From assembly GCA_047636495.1 (NCBI GenBank), contig JBLILH010000017.1, positions 1-64,000 of the forward strand: DNA of 64,000 bases. Direction: 5' to 3'. The DNA comes from Endobugula sp047636495 (lineage in GTDB: Bacteria > Pseudomonadota > Gammaproteobacteria > Pseudomonadales > Cellvibrionaceae). How positions within the stretch are numbered: position 1 is the stretch's first letter; each line of letters opens with the position of its first letter. A program made the translations under genes and the position numbers. Shown piece after piece: positions 35,035 through 43,991 of this stretch. The notes beneath the pieces were generated by a model. That model had not been told where the DNA came from, searched no databases, and saw only the letters and a list, made by a program, of their open reading frames with translations.

Positions 35035-37389
35035 TTATTTAACATCACATTTAGCTATACTAAATTGACTGATAGCAACATTCAGCGTGTCGATAGATGT
35101 AGTCATCTCGCGGGCTTTGTCAATCGCGATATTAGCGCCATCATTGTTTTTATTAGAAATCTCTGTAATTTCAGCGACATTTCCCTTGACTGTTTCACTG
35201 ACAGCACTCTGTTCTTCTGCACTGGTGGCAATACGTAGGTTCATCGCATTAATATCGCTAATTTGTGCTTGGATAGAATGTAAAGCGGCCTGCGCTTTTT
35301 CTGCTTCACTGACACAGGAGTGAACCGCATCCTGTCCGCTACTCATAACATTAACCGCAGTATTAGCATTTTGTTGTAATTTTTCGATAATACTATTAAT
35401 TTCTAACGTCGATTCCTGTGTACGACTGGCTAGGGCCCGCACCTCATCTGCCACCACTGCAAAACCTCTTCCTTGTTCGCCTGCACGAGCGGCTTCGATA
35501 GCGGCGTTAAGTGCGAGTAAATTAGTTTGTTCAGCGATACCGTTGATGACACCCACCACCGAACCAATAGTCTCACTGGTATTCTCCAGCTCTTTAATAA
35601 TAGCGACTGCCTCCTCTACATTATTCGCAACTATTTGAATCGAGTTACTGGTGGAATTCATAATTTCGGTGCCTTCATTCGTCGCTTCCATTGCTTGCGA
35701 CGCGGCCTGTTCAGCACAGGTGGCACTTTCTGCTGATTCGCTGGCAGCTAAATTCATTTCGACAATCGAGTGATTAACTTGCTGTGCGGTGATATGTTGT
35801 TGCTCTGCGCCTTTAGCGTTATCAGAAGCAATAGTATCCATCGTTAGTGCAATACTCTTAAGGTTTTTAGCTTCGGCATTAACATGATTGACTAAAGCTA
35901 AAATTTTATCCATAAATTCATTAATTAAACCGGCTAAAATACCTGTTTCGTCATCACTCTTAACGTCCAATCGTTTAGTTAGATTTCCATCTCCCTTCGC
36001 TAAATCACTGACTAGTTCAATCATTCGTTGTAAAGGTTTCATTAATATTTTTGCAAAGGTATAAGCGGCAATTAGGCTAAGGGTTATAGCCGCTAATGCA
36101 GTAATGATCGCAGTAGTATTTATGCTACTGAGTAACGCTTTAGTGGGCACCAGCGCTTCTCTTAAATTCATCTCGCTTAACACGACCCATTCTTGATTTA
36201 ATACTGTTACCGTATCATAGGCAACCAGTACTTCTTCGTCAGTATATTTTATGTACTGCATAGTGCCTGCACCATCGGCAATGGCTTGATCAATTGCGGG
36301 CGTATTCAGGTTAAACAAACCAATGTTGTGCTCTAGTTTTTCTATACGATTAATATTATCGGCACTCGCTAGTTCTTTAGTGCGCAGAGTGTTGATAAAT
36401 CCATCTAAGTCTTCAATTATTGCACGCGTATTACTGCGAGCAGAACCATCTTTTGCCGCCAATATTGTCTCGCCAGACAAGCCTAACCCAGCTTGCTCCC
36501 ATTTGTTATGTTGGGTCATAATACTGTTGATTTTATCAATCGGCATTTGAAAAATCAGTACACCAATTTTTTTAGCTCCATCGTAAATAGGCGACGACAT
36601 AAATGCTGCTGAAGAGCTATATGAAGGCTGATATTCGTTAAAGTCAGTTAAATAAACATATTCTGGATTACTGGCGTTAGCGGCTTTTTTGAACGCTTCG
36701 CCGATACCGCTATTGGCATAAGGACCGTTAATCAATGATGTTGCATAGTCTAGCTCTTTGTACACTGAATAAATAATATTGCCGGTGTCAATATCTGCAA
36801 TAAAGATGTCATAAAAACCATAGTGATATAACATTTCTCTGCTATGTGGGTGAAACTCTTTATGTGCTCTACTGTAAGCAGTTTCGTCGTTAGTGACACC
36901 GTCGAATAGCTCTTTATTCCCTAGCGGCTGTGAGTTATTAACAATATACTGGTACTGCATAGTGATTGATTCGTTACTTAGCTGGTTCACTAAGTTACCG
37001 GTGTTAATGGCTTTGCCATTAACACGTGAATATTCTTTACCGTATTGATTTTCGTAAAAATTCTTTACCGCGCTCTTTTGCTTTGCTGCATCAGGTAAAC
37101 CTGTAGCCTCGTCACTGTAGCTGGAAAAGCTGGTGCGAAATGTATTGGTGTATTCGATAAGGCGTGGATTGCTAGAACCGATTTGTATCGTGCCTTTAAT
37201 AAGATTAAAATAATCTTCTATCCCTTGTGCGGTAAGCACCCTCAATGACACGAGTTCTTTGAGAGTGATATTTTTCAGCGCTTTGGAAGATTGAACACCC
37301 GCGGTATAACTGATGGAAAGCGATGTAAAAGCTAATGCAATGGTAATCAGTGTGCATGTGCCAATTAATAGCTTAGTTTGAATGTTCAT
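35035..37389 (-). CDS. Methyl-accepting chemotaxis protein (paralogue of the 24.6-kb receptor)
   Basis: 784 residues from the ATG at 37389 (MNIQTKLLIG), with GGAGAG upstream; the frame is open 16 codons further. TM1 is followed by a long sensor, TM2 near TALAAITLSLIAAYTFA, HAMP (LMKPLQRMIELVSDLAKG) and the signalling domain with AAIEAARAGEQGRGFAVVAD. Sensor stretches match the first receptor (for example MPIDKINSIMTQHNKWEQAG against LPIDTIDSIMTNDQEWKKVG). The two therefore arose by duplication and divergence and may sense related ligands. Confidence 0.92.
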   Translation of the reverse strand: MNIQTKLLIGTCTLITIALAFTSLSISYTAGVQSSKALKNITLKELVSLRVLTAQGIEDYFNLIKGTIQIGSSNPRLIEYTNTFRTSFSSYSDEATGLPDAAKQKSAVKNFYENQYGKEYSRVNGKAINTGNLVNQLSNESITMQYQYIVNNSQPLGNKELFDGVTNDETAYSRAHKEFHPHSREMLYHYGFYDIFIADIDTGNIIYSVYKELDYATSLINGPYANSGIGEAFKKAANASNPEYVYLTDFNEYQPSYSSSAAFMSSPIYDGAKKIGVLIFQMPIDKINSIMTQHNKWEQAGLGLSGETILAAKDGSARSNTRAIIEDLDGFINTLRTKELASADNINRIEKLEHNIGLFNLNTPAIDQAIADGAGTMQYIKYTDEEVLVAYDTVTVLNQEWVVLSEMNLREALVPTKALLSSINTTAIITALAAITLSLIAAYTFAKILMKPLQRMIELVSDLAKGDGNLTKRLDVKSDDETGILAGLINEFMDKILALVNHVNAEAKNLKSIALTMDTIASDNAKGAEQQHITAQQVNHSIVEMNLAASESAESATCAEQAASQAMEATNEGTEIMNSTSNSIQIVANNVEEAVAIIKELENTSETIGSVVGVINGIAEQTNLLALNAAIEAARAGEQGRGFAVVADEVRALASRTQESTLEINSIIEKLQQNANTAVNVMSSGQDAVHSCVSEAEKAQAALHSIQAQISDINAMNLRIATSAEEQSAVSETVKGNVAEITEISNKNNDGANIAIDKAREMTTSIDTLNVAISQFSIAKCDVK

Positions 37390-37605
37390 AGTAAAGCGAT
37401 CTCTCCTAGCTTGTTGTTTAACCCTCGTCAATATCACGTGATGAAAGCTATAAAATAAAGTGAGGTATGTCCTATTAGGTTTAGTTGAAAATCTCAGTTT
37501 TTACAATGTAAAAACACCGATAGCTCATGAGTAGTGTTATCTCTTCGAGATAAAACAAGAAGCGATAAATATATAAGCTTATAATAACGCTAGAGAATAA
37601 CGAAT

Positions 37606-38157
37606 ATGATAGACAACCCTTATCTTCCTTGGCGTCAAATTTCATCGGAAGTGGTCTATAGTAATCCCTGGATATCGGTTTCTCACGATGAGGTGATAAC
37701 ACCGGCAAATACACAAGGAATATACGGTGTAGTGCATTTTGCCCATCATGCGATAGGTATTTTAGCGATCGATCAAGAAAGCTACACCTGGCTGGTGAAA
37801 CAAACCCGCTATGTAATGGGGGAGTCGACGTGGGAAATTCCTGAAGGGGGTTGTCCTTTGGGCGAAGATTTATTACATGCGGCTCAGCGTGAGTTACAAG
37901 AGGAAACAGGATTATCTGCGCAGTCGTGGGAGCATTTTTTAGAGATGGATTTATCGAATTCGGTTACCAATGAAAAAGCGACGGTATTTGTCGCTAAAAA
38001 ACTTACACAAGGGGCTACCCGGCATGAGCCTACAGAAGATATAAAGGTGTGGCGCTTACCCTTGCAACAGGCGATAGAGATGGCCTTGAATGGCGACATT
38101 CGTGATGCTATTTCGGTTGCCGCGTTATTAAAAGCGAGTGTGTTAACATTCTCTTAG
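37606..38157 (+). CDS. Nudix hydrolase (ADP-ribose pyrophosphatase-like)
   Basis: 183 residues. The Nudix box is complete: GGCPLGEDLLHAAQRELQEE followed by TGL, with the catalytic Glu residues in RELQEE. The preceding TWEIPEGG and the KQTRYVMGE region resemble ADP-ribose/NDP-sugar hydrolases of the NudE/NudF type. The real substrate cannot be fixed from sequence. It is a single gene between the second chemoreceptor and a converging diguanylate cyclase. Confidence 0.85.
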   Translation: MIDNPYLPWRQISSEVVYSNPWISVSHDEVITPANTQGIYGVVHFAHHAIGILAIDQESYTWLVKQTRYVMGESTWEIPEGGCPLGEDLLHAAQRELQEETGLSAQSWEHFLEMDLSNSVTNEKATVFVAKKLTQGATRHEPTEDIKVWRLPLQQAIEMALNGDIRDAISVAALLKASVLTFS

Positions 38158-38240
38158 AATGGTTGCTGAGTTAGGTGAACTCTTAAAGAAGTACTTTTAA
38201 ACGCCACTGTTATTAATTAAGCTTATAAAGCGCCTTAGCC

Positions 38241-38924
38241 TTAGTCGTTAAATAAGGTCGCTAGCGCTTGTTTTTCTTGGTGGCTGACTTGCTGGTAATT
38301 TTCTGTGTCGGGTTGAGCAAAGCAGATACGGTTACGGCCTTGTTGTTTGGCCAAATACAATTGTTCGTCGGCAGCTTCAACAACTTTAGAGGTGTTGGGA
38401 TCCTTGTTGCCATGATAAGTGCTGAGTCCTGCGCTTGCAGTCAGGGCAACGTTAATCTGCTCTCCCGTGTCTAAGGTGATCTTGAGAGGGGTGTTTTCTA
38501 TAGATGCACGGACACGCTCAGCAACGCGTGCGCTTGTTACAATGTCGCTACTCGGTAGAATAATAGCAAATTCTTCACCTCCATAACGGCAAGCAATATC
38601 GAGTTTACGAATATTGTTAACGATGCCCTTAGCAATCAATTTAAGTGCTCGGTTGCCTTGTTCATGTCCCCATTGATCGTTGACCTTTTTGAAGTGGTCA
38701 ACATCCAGCATAATCAAGCTAGTGGCTTGTAAGGTGCGTTGAGATCGCTCTAATTCTTGCGCCAATATTTGGCTGAAGTGGCGATAATTAAACAACTGGG
38801 TCAGCGGGTCAGAATGCACTAACTGTGATAAACGTTCGACTACCTCATGCAGCTCATCGACCTCTCGGCTGCGTTTACACGGCTTGCCATCGAGGCAGGT
38901 AGTCGGTAGCGAATCGATCATCAA
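38241..38924 (-). CDS. Diguanylate cyclase (GGDEF domain)
   Basis: 227 residues. A short N-terminal helix (SREVDELHEVVERLSQLVHS) leads into a full GGDEF domain: DPLTQLFNYRHF, IMLDVDHFKKVNDQWGHEQG and the active-site RYGGEEFAIILP (GGEEF, a functional variant). It makes c-di-GMP from two GTP. There is no sensor or membrane segment, so control is probably by dimerisation or a partner. No clear RxxD inhibitory site precedes the active loop. Confidence 0.92.
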   Translation of the reverse strand: MMIDSLPTTCLDGKPCKRSREVDELHEVVERLSQLVHSDPLTQLFNYRHFSQILAQELERSQRTLQATSLIMLDVDHFKKVNDQWGHEQGNRALKLIAKGIVNNIRKLDIACRYGGEEFAIILPSSDIVTSARVAERVRASIENTPLKITLDTGEQINVALTASAGLSTYHGNKDPNTSKVVEAADEQLYLAKQQGRNRICFAQPDTENYQQVSHQEKQALATLFND

Positions 38925-39163
38925 TTTTCCATTAATGTTAGTTCGGAGTGTGTTAAAGGAAAGGTGTTAACACTCATATAGTAAGGAATTATAGCGGGAA
39001 ATGTCAAAGTGGAGAAGGTTTTTATCGGAATCTGCATTTTACGTACATACAGGAAAGCAATTCTGCTAAGCAGATAGCAAAAAACCACAATCGCGAGCTC
39101 TCAGTGCCGATTGAAGGCATGGGGTAGGCGATTGAGGATTAGTGTCGTCTCTAGGTCTGTGCC

Positions 39164-39898
39164 TTAGGCAGGGGTGAAGCGAATAAAAGGGTTTAGCCAG
39201 CGCATAAAGAACCCCGTTAACTTAACCGGCGCTTGTTCGACCGATAAACAAAGGCAATCATCGTTGTTAGATGCTAAAGGCTGATGTTTATCGCCAGCGT
39301 TTTTTAACAAGAAGTCACCTTGCTGGTAAACACTATCTTCGTCAGAGAAACTGCCATTAAGAACAACGGTAATTTCACTAGCGGTGTGCTCGTGCTCAGG
39401 GACTTGACCACCTGCAAGAATCTTCTGCAGCGATACGGCGTATTTATCCTGACCCGCTACCAGCTTGGCTGAACGTAAATTGCGCGTCACCGTTCGCCAG
39501 CGGATAGGATTGTCGGTCATCATCTTTTGTACCACTTTAGGCATCAGCTCATATTTTTTTGATAATGTCGTCAGGGCCATTTTTGTATGATTGTCAGCCA
39601 TTTGCTTAGGGACACCGACTAGCGCCTCTATTTTTTCCATAAGTGATGTGAACGCACTATCGCTAACAGTAATTGACTCCACATCCGGCTTATCTACCTG
39701 CTGTTGGTCAAGGTCATCGTCAACGGACGCGCTAAATAACGCTGCACCGACCTGTTCCAATTTGCGTACTTCGTTTCTGCAGTGGCTGCAGTAATGAAGA
39801 TGGGTACTCACCGCTATAGCCGGTGCTGAGTCTAGACAGCCAGCAGCAAACTCGGTGAGTAAATTCTTATCGGGGTGGTGTTGTGGTGATGTATTCAT
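39164..39898 (-). CDS. chrR: ChrR-type zinc-binding anti-sigma factor
   Basis: 244 residues in two domains. The N-terminal anti-sigma domain has the HxxxCxxC zinc motif (THLHYCSHCRNE) and an early His (HHPDKNLLTEFAAG), matching the His/His/Cys/Cys zinc site of Rhodobacter ChrR. The C-terminal domain is a cupin (GGQVPEHEHTASEITVVLNG ... YQQGDFLL). ChrR releases its ECF sigma factor when singlet oxygen or related oxidants are present. It lies 187 bp downstream of the sigma gene on the same strand. Confidence 0.9.
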   Translation of the reverse strand: MNTSPQHHPDKNLLTEFAAGCLDSAPAIAVSTHLHYCSHCRNEVRKLEQVGAALFSASVDDDLDQQQVDKPDVESITVSDSAFTSLMEKIEALVGVPKQMADNHTKMALTTLSKKYELMPKVVQKMMTDNPIRWRTVTRNLRSAKLVAGQDKYAVSLQKILAGGQVPEHEHTASEITVVLNGSFSDEDSVYQQGDFLLKNAGDKHQPLASNNDDCLCLSVEQAPVKLTGFFMRWLNPFIRFTPA

Positions 39899-40085
39899 AA
39901 GGTGGCACTATAATTCTGTTGTTAGTCTGAAAATTAGTTTAGTCGTTAATGCGGTGATTTATTTTTTATCTTTGCCTCGCTCAGTCAATGTTAGCTTGAG
40001 CGTATGTACTTTTAAGCATTTTACTAATCACCTACACATGGGTCCTACATGACACATATTTATGAATGTCGCTTACCTATAAGTA

Positions 40086-40697
40086 TTAAAGCTCATGCTG
40101 TTTGGTTTCAGCCAACATAAGTTGTAATTTCTTCTGCGCTAATCGCACCCGCGACTTAACTGTGCCTAGGGGCAAGCCCAGTTCGGTCGCCACTTCGGTG
40201 TGCGATTTTGCCTCCATATAAACTTTCCGAATAACCGTTTGCTGCTCGTCAGGTAACTTCAGAACTTTCTCCTTTATAAGTACTTCATCCCGTTTGTGCG
40301 TTAAGAAGGTATAGGGGCCATTTTCCGTAGTGTCTTCCCATATATCTTCAGTTTCTATCGATGTGGTGTTGGCATATTTGTTTTGACGTCTTAGCATATC
40401 GATACGAGTGTTGCGCGCCAGCGTGAATATCCACGTGCTGGCAGCCGCTTTTGCGGGATCGTAGGATGATGCTTTCTGCCAAACCTTGATCATTACTTCC
40501 TGAATAAGCTCCTCTATCATTTGATAAGAACTTTGGGTGGGGTATTTACCAATAAAGTAGTTTTTCAGCAAGGGTGAAAAATGCTCGAATAAAGCCTTAA
40601 ATGAAACTCTATCTTGTTGTATCCCAAGCTTTACTAAGTGATCGTTCCATTCTTTTATGGGTCTTTTTTTGGTGTTGTTGGGAATTTGTGTAGTCAT
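40086..40697 (-). CDS. ECF sigma factor of the RpoE-ChrR (ECF11) type
   Basis: 203 residues from the ATG at 40697 (MTTQIPNNTKKR). The frame is open to 40913, but that start would fall inside the candidate promoter and give 72 extra residues unlike the family. Region 2: EELIQEVMIKVWQKASSYD and STWIFTLARNTRIDMLRR. Region 4: LPDEQQTVIRKVYMEAKSHT with the helix-turn-helix ending LGTVKSRVRLAQKKL. Its pairing with ChrR and the divergent lipid genes fits a singlet-oxygen-responsive sigma factor. Confidence 0.88.
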   Translation of the reverse strand: MTTQIPNNTKKRPIKEWNDHLVKLGIQQDRVSFKALFEHFSPLLKNYFIGKYPTQSSYQMIEELIQEVMIKVWQKASSYDPAKAAASTWIFTLARNTRIDMLRRQNKYANTTSIETEDIWEDTTENGPYTFLTHKRDEVLIKEKVLKLPDEQQTVIRKVYMEAKSHTEVATELGLPLGTVKSRVRLAQKKLQLMLAETKQHEL

Positions 40698-40901
40698 ACC
40701 GCAAGCAGTCGCCTTATATGTGTGGATGCTGCCTACCTTATTATTACTACTTAAAGTCGCGGGGGTAGACCAGCGTCCTTCAAGTATAGCGTTAGAAGAA
40801 GAGCTTGTAGAGGCCATTTTGATTTCTATACCTTTTTTAGAACTGATTCTTGAATTTATGATGCTAAAGCTTTGAATTGTAATCTTCATTTTGACTATAT
40901 T

Positions 40902-40928
40902 TACGCGAATCACTGCGCGGATAGATCA
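40902..40928 (-). promoter_or_regulatory. Candidate autoregulated promoter of the ECF sigma gene
   Basis: On the minus strand TGATCT (40928-40923) is followed after 17 bp by CGTA (40905-40902). ECF11/R. sphaeroides sigma-E promoters have a TGATC(C) -35 and a CGTA-like -10 at nearly this spacing. A twin on the plus strand lies about 85 bp away. Confidence 0.5.
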
Positions 40929-41012
40929 CTGCATGTTTGCGTTGTCGATAACGTTTTTCTTTTGGTAAAGCGTTATTACAAGAAAGCGGTTGACAATGAC
41001 CATTGTAGGTAT

Positions 41013-41038
41013 TGATCTGCCCATTTGGTGGCTGCGTA
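41013..41038 (+). promoter_or_regulatory. Candidate ECF11-type promoter of the lipid-modification genes
   Basis: TGATCT (41013-41018), 16 bp, then CGTA (41035-41038), facing the NTF2-like gene. The -35 hexamer is identical to the one facing the sigma gene, which supports shared control by the sigma factor itself. The leader to the first ATG would be about 190 nt. Confidence 0.5.
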
Positions 41039-41233
41039 TGTTCGTCTGTTGTTAATGGTTATCTTTCTTATTAGCAGCTGTTGTGACTTGTACTGAAAAT
41101 GCAGAGTCAGTGCTGTTAAGTCAAGGCGATTAAATGAAGGTTGCGGTACCACTATTGTATCGATAGGGTTCGATAATGAGGTGCACGCTTGAAAAATACA
41201 GCCCAGAACGCTGAGAATTAAGGAATCGAATAA

Positions 41234-41692
41234 ATGAAATCAGAAATAGTAAAATTGGTTAATGATTTTAAACTATATTACAGTGATTTTTCTAGTCAGG
41301 ATATGGGTGGCTTAGGCAATTTTTACGACGAGACTCTCGTATTCTCAGACCCCATACACCAAATAAACCAGCTTAGTAATGTAAAAAATTACTTTGTGTC
41401 AATGTGTGATAATTTAACAGAATGTCGTTTCGAGTTTGTCGGAGAAACTATTGATGCAGATAGTGCGTGGTTTAAATGGGTCATGCATTACCGTCATCCG
41501 CGTTTAAAGAGCAATGCACCATTAAGGTTAACTGGTGCGACGTATATTAAATTTGTTGATACGCCTTCGGGGTATCGAATTACATCACATGAAGATTTTT
41601 ATGACATGGGTAGCATGTTGTATGAACACACGCCTGTGCTGGGCGGGTGCGTGCGGTGGCTCAAACAACAACTTGCTAAGTCTGCCGCTTGA
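41234..41692 (+). CDS. NTF2-like (SnoaL-fold) protein
   Basis: 152 residues. It has the NTF2-like start (FKLYYSDFSSQDMGGLGNFY), DETLVFSDPIHQI and the final sheet YIKFVDTPSGYRITSHEDFY typical of the cone-shaped SnoaL fold. Members bind or isomerise small hydrophobic ligands. This type is a regular first gene of RpoE-ChrR-linked clusters. A short gap of 31 bp leads to the SDR gene, so both belong to one transcript. Confidence 0.8.
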   Translation: MKSEIVKLVNDFKLYYSDFSSQDMGGLGNFYDETLVFSDPIHQINQLSNVKNYFVSMCDNLTECRFEFVGETIDADSAWFKWVMHYRHPRLKSNAPLRLTGATYIKFVDTPSGYRITSHEDFYDMGSMLYEHTPVLGGCVRWLKQQLAKSAA

Positions 41693-41723
41693 TTGCTGCA
41701 TTAGTACACACAGGTATCTTGAC

Positions 41724-42506
41724 ATGTCATCCGTAAAACAGCCTACTTCATCCATTACTGACAAAACAATCTGGCTAATCGGAGCTAGCTCCGGTATCGG
41801 TGAAATGCTTACTCTGCGTCTAGCGGAAGCCGGAAATATGGTTATTGTGAGTGCTCGCAGCGAGGATAAGTTAGAGGCTTTAGCCAAAGTTCATCCACAA
41901 AATATATCGGTGTTGGCGACAGATATTAGCAAGGATGACGATATACCGGCGATAACACAGCGCTTACAAGCAATGACCGATCATATTGACATTATTATCA
42001 TGGCAGCAGGTACTGTTGAGTACGAAGATGATTTAAGCTTTGACGCTGCCATGTATCGCCGCGTCTTCGACGTCAATTTTTTCGGCATGGTCAATGCCGT
42101 CGCCATTGCTAAACCGTTTTTAGAAGCCGCCCCTCAAAAAGGTTACATTGTGGGGTTAAGCAGCCAGTCGATGATGATTGGGTTTTCGCGTTCACAAGCG
42201 TACGGCGCATCTAAGGCGGCAGTAGACTACTTCTTGCACACATTAATGATTGACCTCCCTCAACGCAAGTATGATGTTAGTGTGGTGCGACCTGGCTTTG
42301 TTAAGACGCCGATGACATCAGTCAATGATTTTCCTATGCCGTTTTTAATGAGTGCCGAGGAAGCCACACAGCGAATTCTGCGCGGCATGGAGAAACGTCA
42401 GCGGTTGATCGTATTTCCTAAGCGTCTGTCGTGTATATTGCGCCTACTATCCTGGATGCCGTGTATTTGGTACAAATACTTAGGCCCTAAAACGAGTAGA
42501 GATTAA
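41724..42506 (+). CDS. Short-chain dehydrogenase/reductase
   Basis: 260 residues from ATG 41724; the frame is open upstream but overlaps the previous gene. The NAD(P)-binding Rossmann motif is LIGASSGIGEML, with MAAGTVEY in place of NNAG, and the active site is SSQSMMIGF ... YGASKAA (Tyr-x-x-x-Lys). It is likely to oxidise or reduce a lipid-derived alcohol or ketone in the pathway encoded here (inference from neighbours). Part of the putative ECF-controlled operon. Confidence 0.87.
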   Translation: MSSVKQPTSSITDKTIWLIGASSGIGEMLTLRLAEAGNMVIVSARSEDKLEALAKVHPQNISVLATDISKDDDIPAITQRLQAMTDHIDIIIMAAGTVEYEDDLSFDAAMYRRVFDVNFFGMVNAVAIAKPFLEAAPQKGYIVGLSSQSMMIGFSRSQAYGASKAAVDYFLHTLMIDLPQRKYDVSVVRPGFVKTPMTSVNDFPMPFLMSAEEATQRILRGMEKRQRLIVFPKRLSCILRLLSWMPCIWYKYLGPKTSRD

Positions 42507-42665
42507 CGACAAATAATCATGGTGGAGGCTATTACCACCGAGGGAGAATAAATCAGTGCGGTCTGACCGAGCCAAGGGGTCGGCAATTTACGCAGTCAAT
42601 CTACAACAATAACAAACGTATTCAAGATGTGAGCTGTAAAGAGAGCATGTTGAAAAGAGTATATT

Positions 42666-43991
42666 ATGAAAATAGCCGTTATCGGTTCAGGGATCTCTGG
42701 TTTAACGTCAGCCTACCTTCTGTCACAACAACATGATGTTGTAGTGTATGAGTCGAGCCATCGTTTAGGGGGCCATACAGCAACAATGGATGTTCAATAC
42801 GAAGGTCAGTCCTATGCAATAGATACCGGTTTTATTGTATTTAACGACTGGACATACCCGTTGTTTGAAACATTATTGGCGCAATTAAAGGTTGAGTCCC
42901 AGCCAACGGATATGGGCTTTAGTGTGAGCTGTGATGAAACAGGTTTAGAATATAGTGGCGACAATATCAATACCTTATTTGCGCAACGTCGTAATATTGT
43001 GAGCCCACGCCATTGGCTAATGATTAAAGATATTTTACGCTTTAACAAGCAAGCGCCATTGGATGTTTCTACCGGTGGTGTGTTTGACACGATGACATTG
43101 GGAGAATATCTCACCGAATTTCGTTACAGCGATGTATTTATCGATAAATATTTAGTGCCTATGGGATCTGCTATTTGGTCTGCTAGTACATCGGTGATGC
43201 GCCATTTTCCGCTACAATTTTTTGTTAAGTTTTTCATCAATCACGGCTTGCTCAGTGTGAATAACCGTCCCCAGTGGCGTGTAGTAAAAGGGGGATCAAA
43301 ATCTTATATCGAGCCGCTAATGGCCTCGTTTAAAGATAACATACGTTTGTCGACACCCATTACATCCATTACTCGCCACATATCTTCTGAGAGGGATGTT
43401 AAAGGACAAAGTAGTAAAGAACATGACATGAAAAAAAGTAATAACTATGTGATGATTAACAGTGAACGCTATGGCGGAGAAAAATATGATCAAGTAGTGG
43501 TGGCGACTCATAGTGATCAAGCCCTAGTACTTTTAAGTGACGCCAGTGATAGTGAACAGCGTGTATTAGGTGATATTACTTACCGCAATAACGATGTAGT
43601 GTTGCATACCGACGATACTTTATTACCCCGTAATAAAAAAACTTGGTCTAGTTGGAATTATCGTATTACTGAGAACACTAAGGGTAGAAATGATAATCCT
43701 CCAATGCTTACGTACAATATGAATATTCTACAAGGTATCACATCGCCTTGTACTTTTTGTGTGACATTAAACAGTACCGATCAAATTGACCCTGAAAAAA
43801 TTATCGGCCGTTATCATTACTCTCATCCAGTTTTTTCATTGCCGGCTATAGCCGCTCAGCAGCGTTGGCAAGAAATTAACGGCGTACAAAACACATGGTT
43901 TTGCGGTGCTTACTGGGCAAACGGTTTTCATGAAGATGGTGTAAAAAGTGCGGTACGCATTGCCAAAAAGTTTGGCATTAGTTTGTCATAA
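42666..43991 (+). CDS. FAD-dependent oxidoreductase (amine oxidase / desaturase-like)
   Basis: 441 residues. The dinucleotide-binding fingerprint is MKIAVIGSGISGLTSAYLLS, followed by SSHRLGGHTATMDV and DTGFIVFNDWTYP, as in NAD(P)-binding proteins linked to CFA-synthase genes. FCGAYWANGFHEDGVKSAV is the C-terminal FAD site. In Rhodobacter-type clusters such flavoproteins act on fatty-acyl chains after methylation. The stop overlaps the DUF1365 start (TAATG). Confidence 0.87.
   Translation: MKIAVIGSGISGLTSAYLLSQQHDVVVYESSHRLGGHTATMDVQYEGQSYAIDTGFIVFNDWTYPLFETLLAQLKVESQPTDMGFSVSCDETGLEYSGDNINTLFAQRRNIVSPRHWLMIKDILRFNKQAPLDVSTGGVFDTMTLGEYLTEFRYSDVFIDKYLVPMGSAIWSASTSVMRHFPLQFFVKFFINHGLLSVNNRPQWRVVKGGSKSYIEPLMASFKDNIRLSTPITSITRHISSERDVKGQSSKEHDMKKSNNYVMINSERYGGEKYDQVVVATHSDQALVLLSDASDSEQRVLGDITYRNNDVVLHTDDTLLPRNKKTWSSWNYRITENTKGRNDNPPMLTYNMNILQGITSPCTFCVTLNSTDQIDPEKIIGRYHYSHPVFSLPAIAAQQRWQEINGVQNTWFCGAYWANGFHEDGVKSAVRIAKKFGISLS

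Noticed and set aside
40698..40913. 72-residue N-terminal extension of the ECF sigma factor
   Set aside because: The start would lie inside the candidate promoter, the residues are low in family character, and ATG 40697 gives the usual size.
41535..41723. Upstream extension of the SDR gene from 41535
   Set aside because: It overlaps the NTF2-like gene out of frame; ATG 41724 gives a standard SDR N-terminus.
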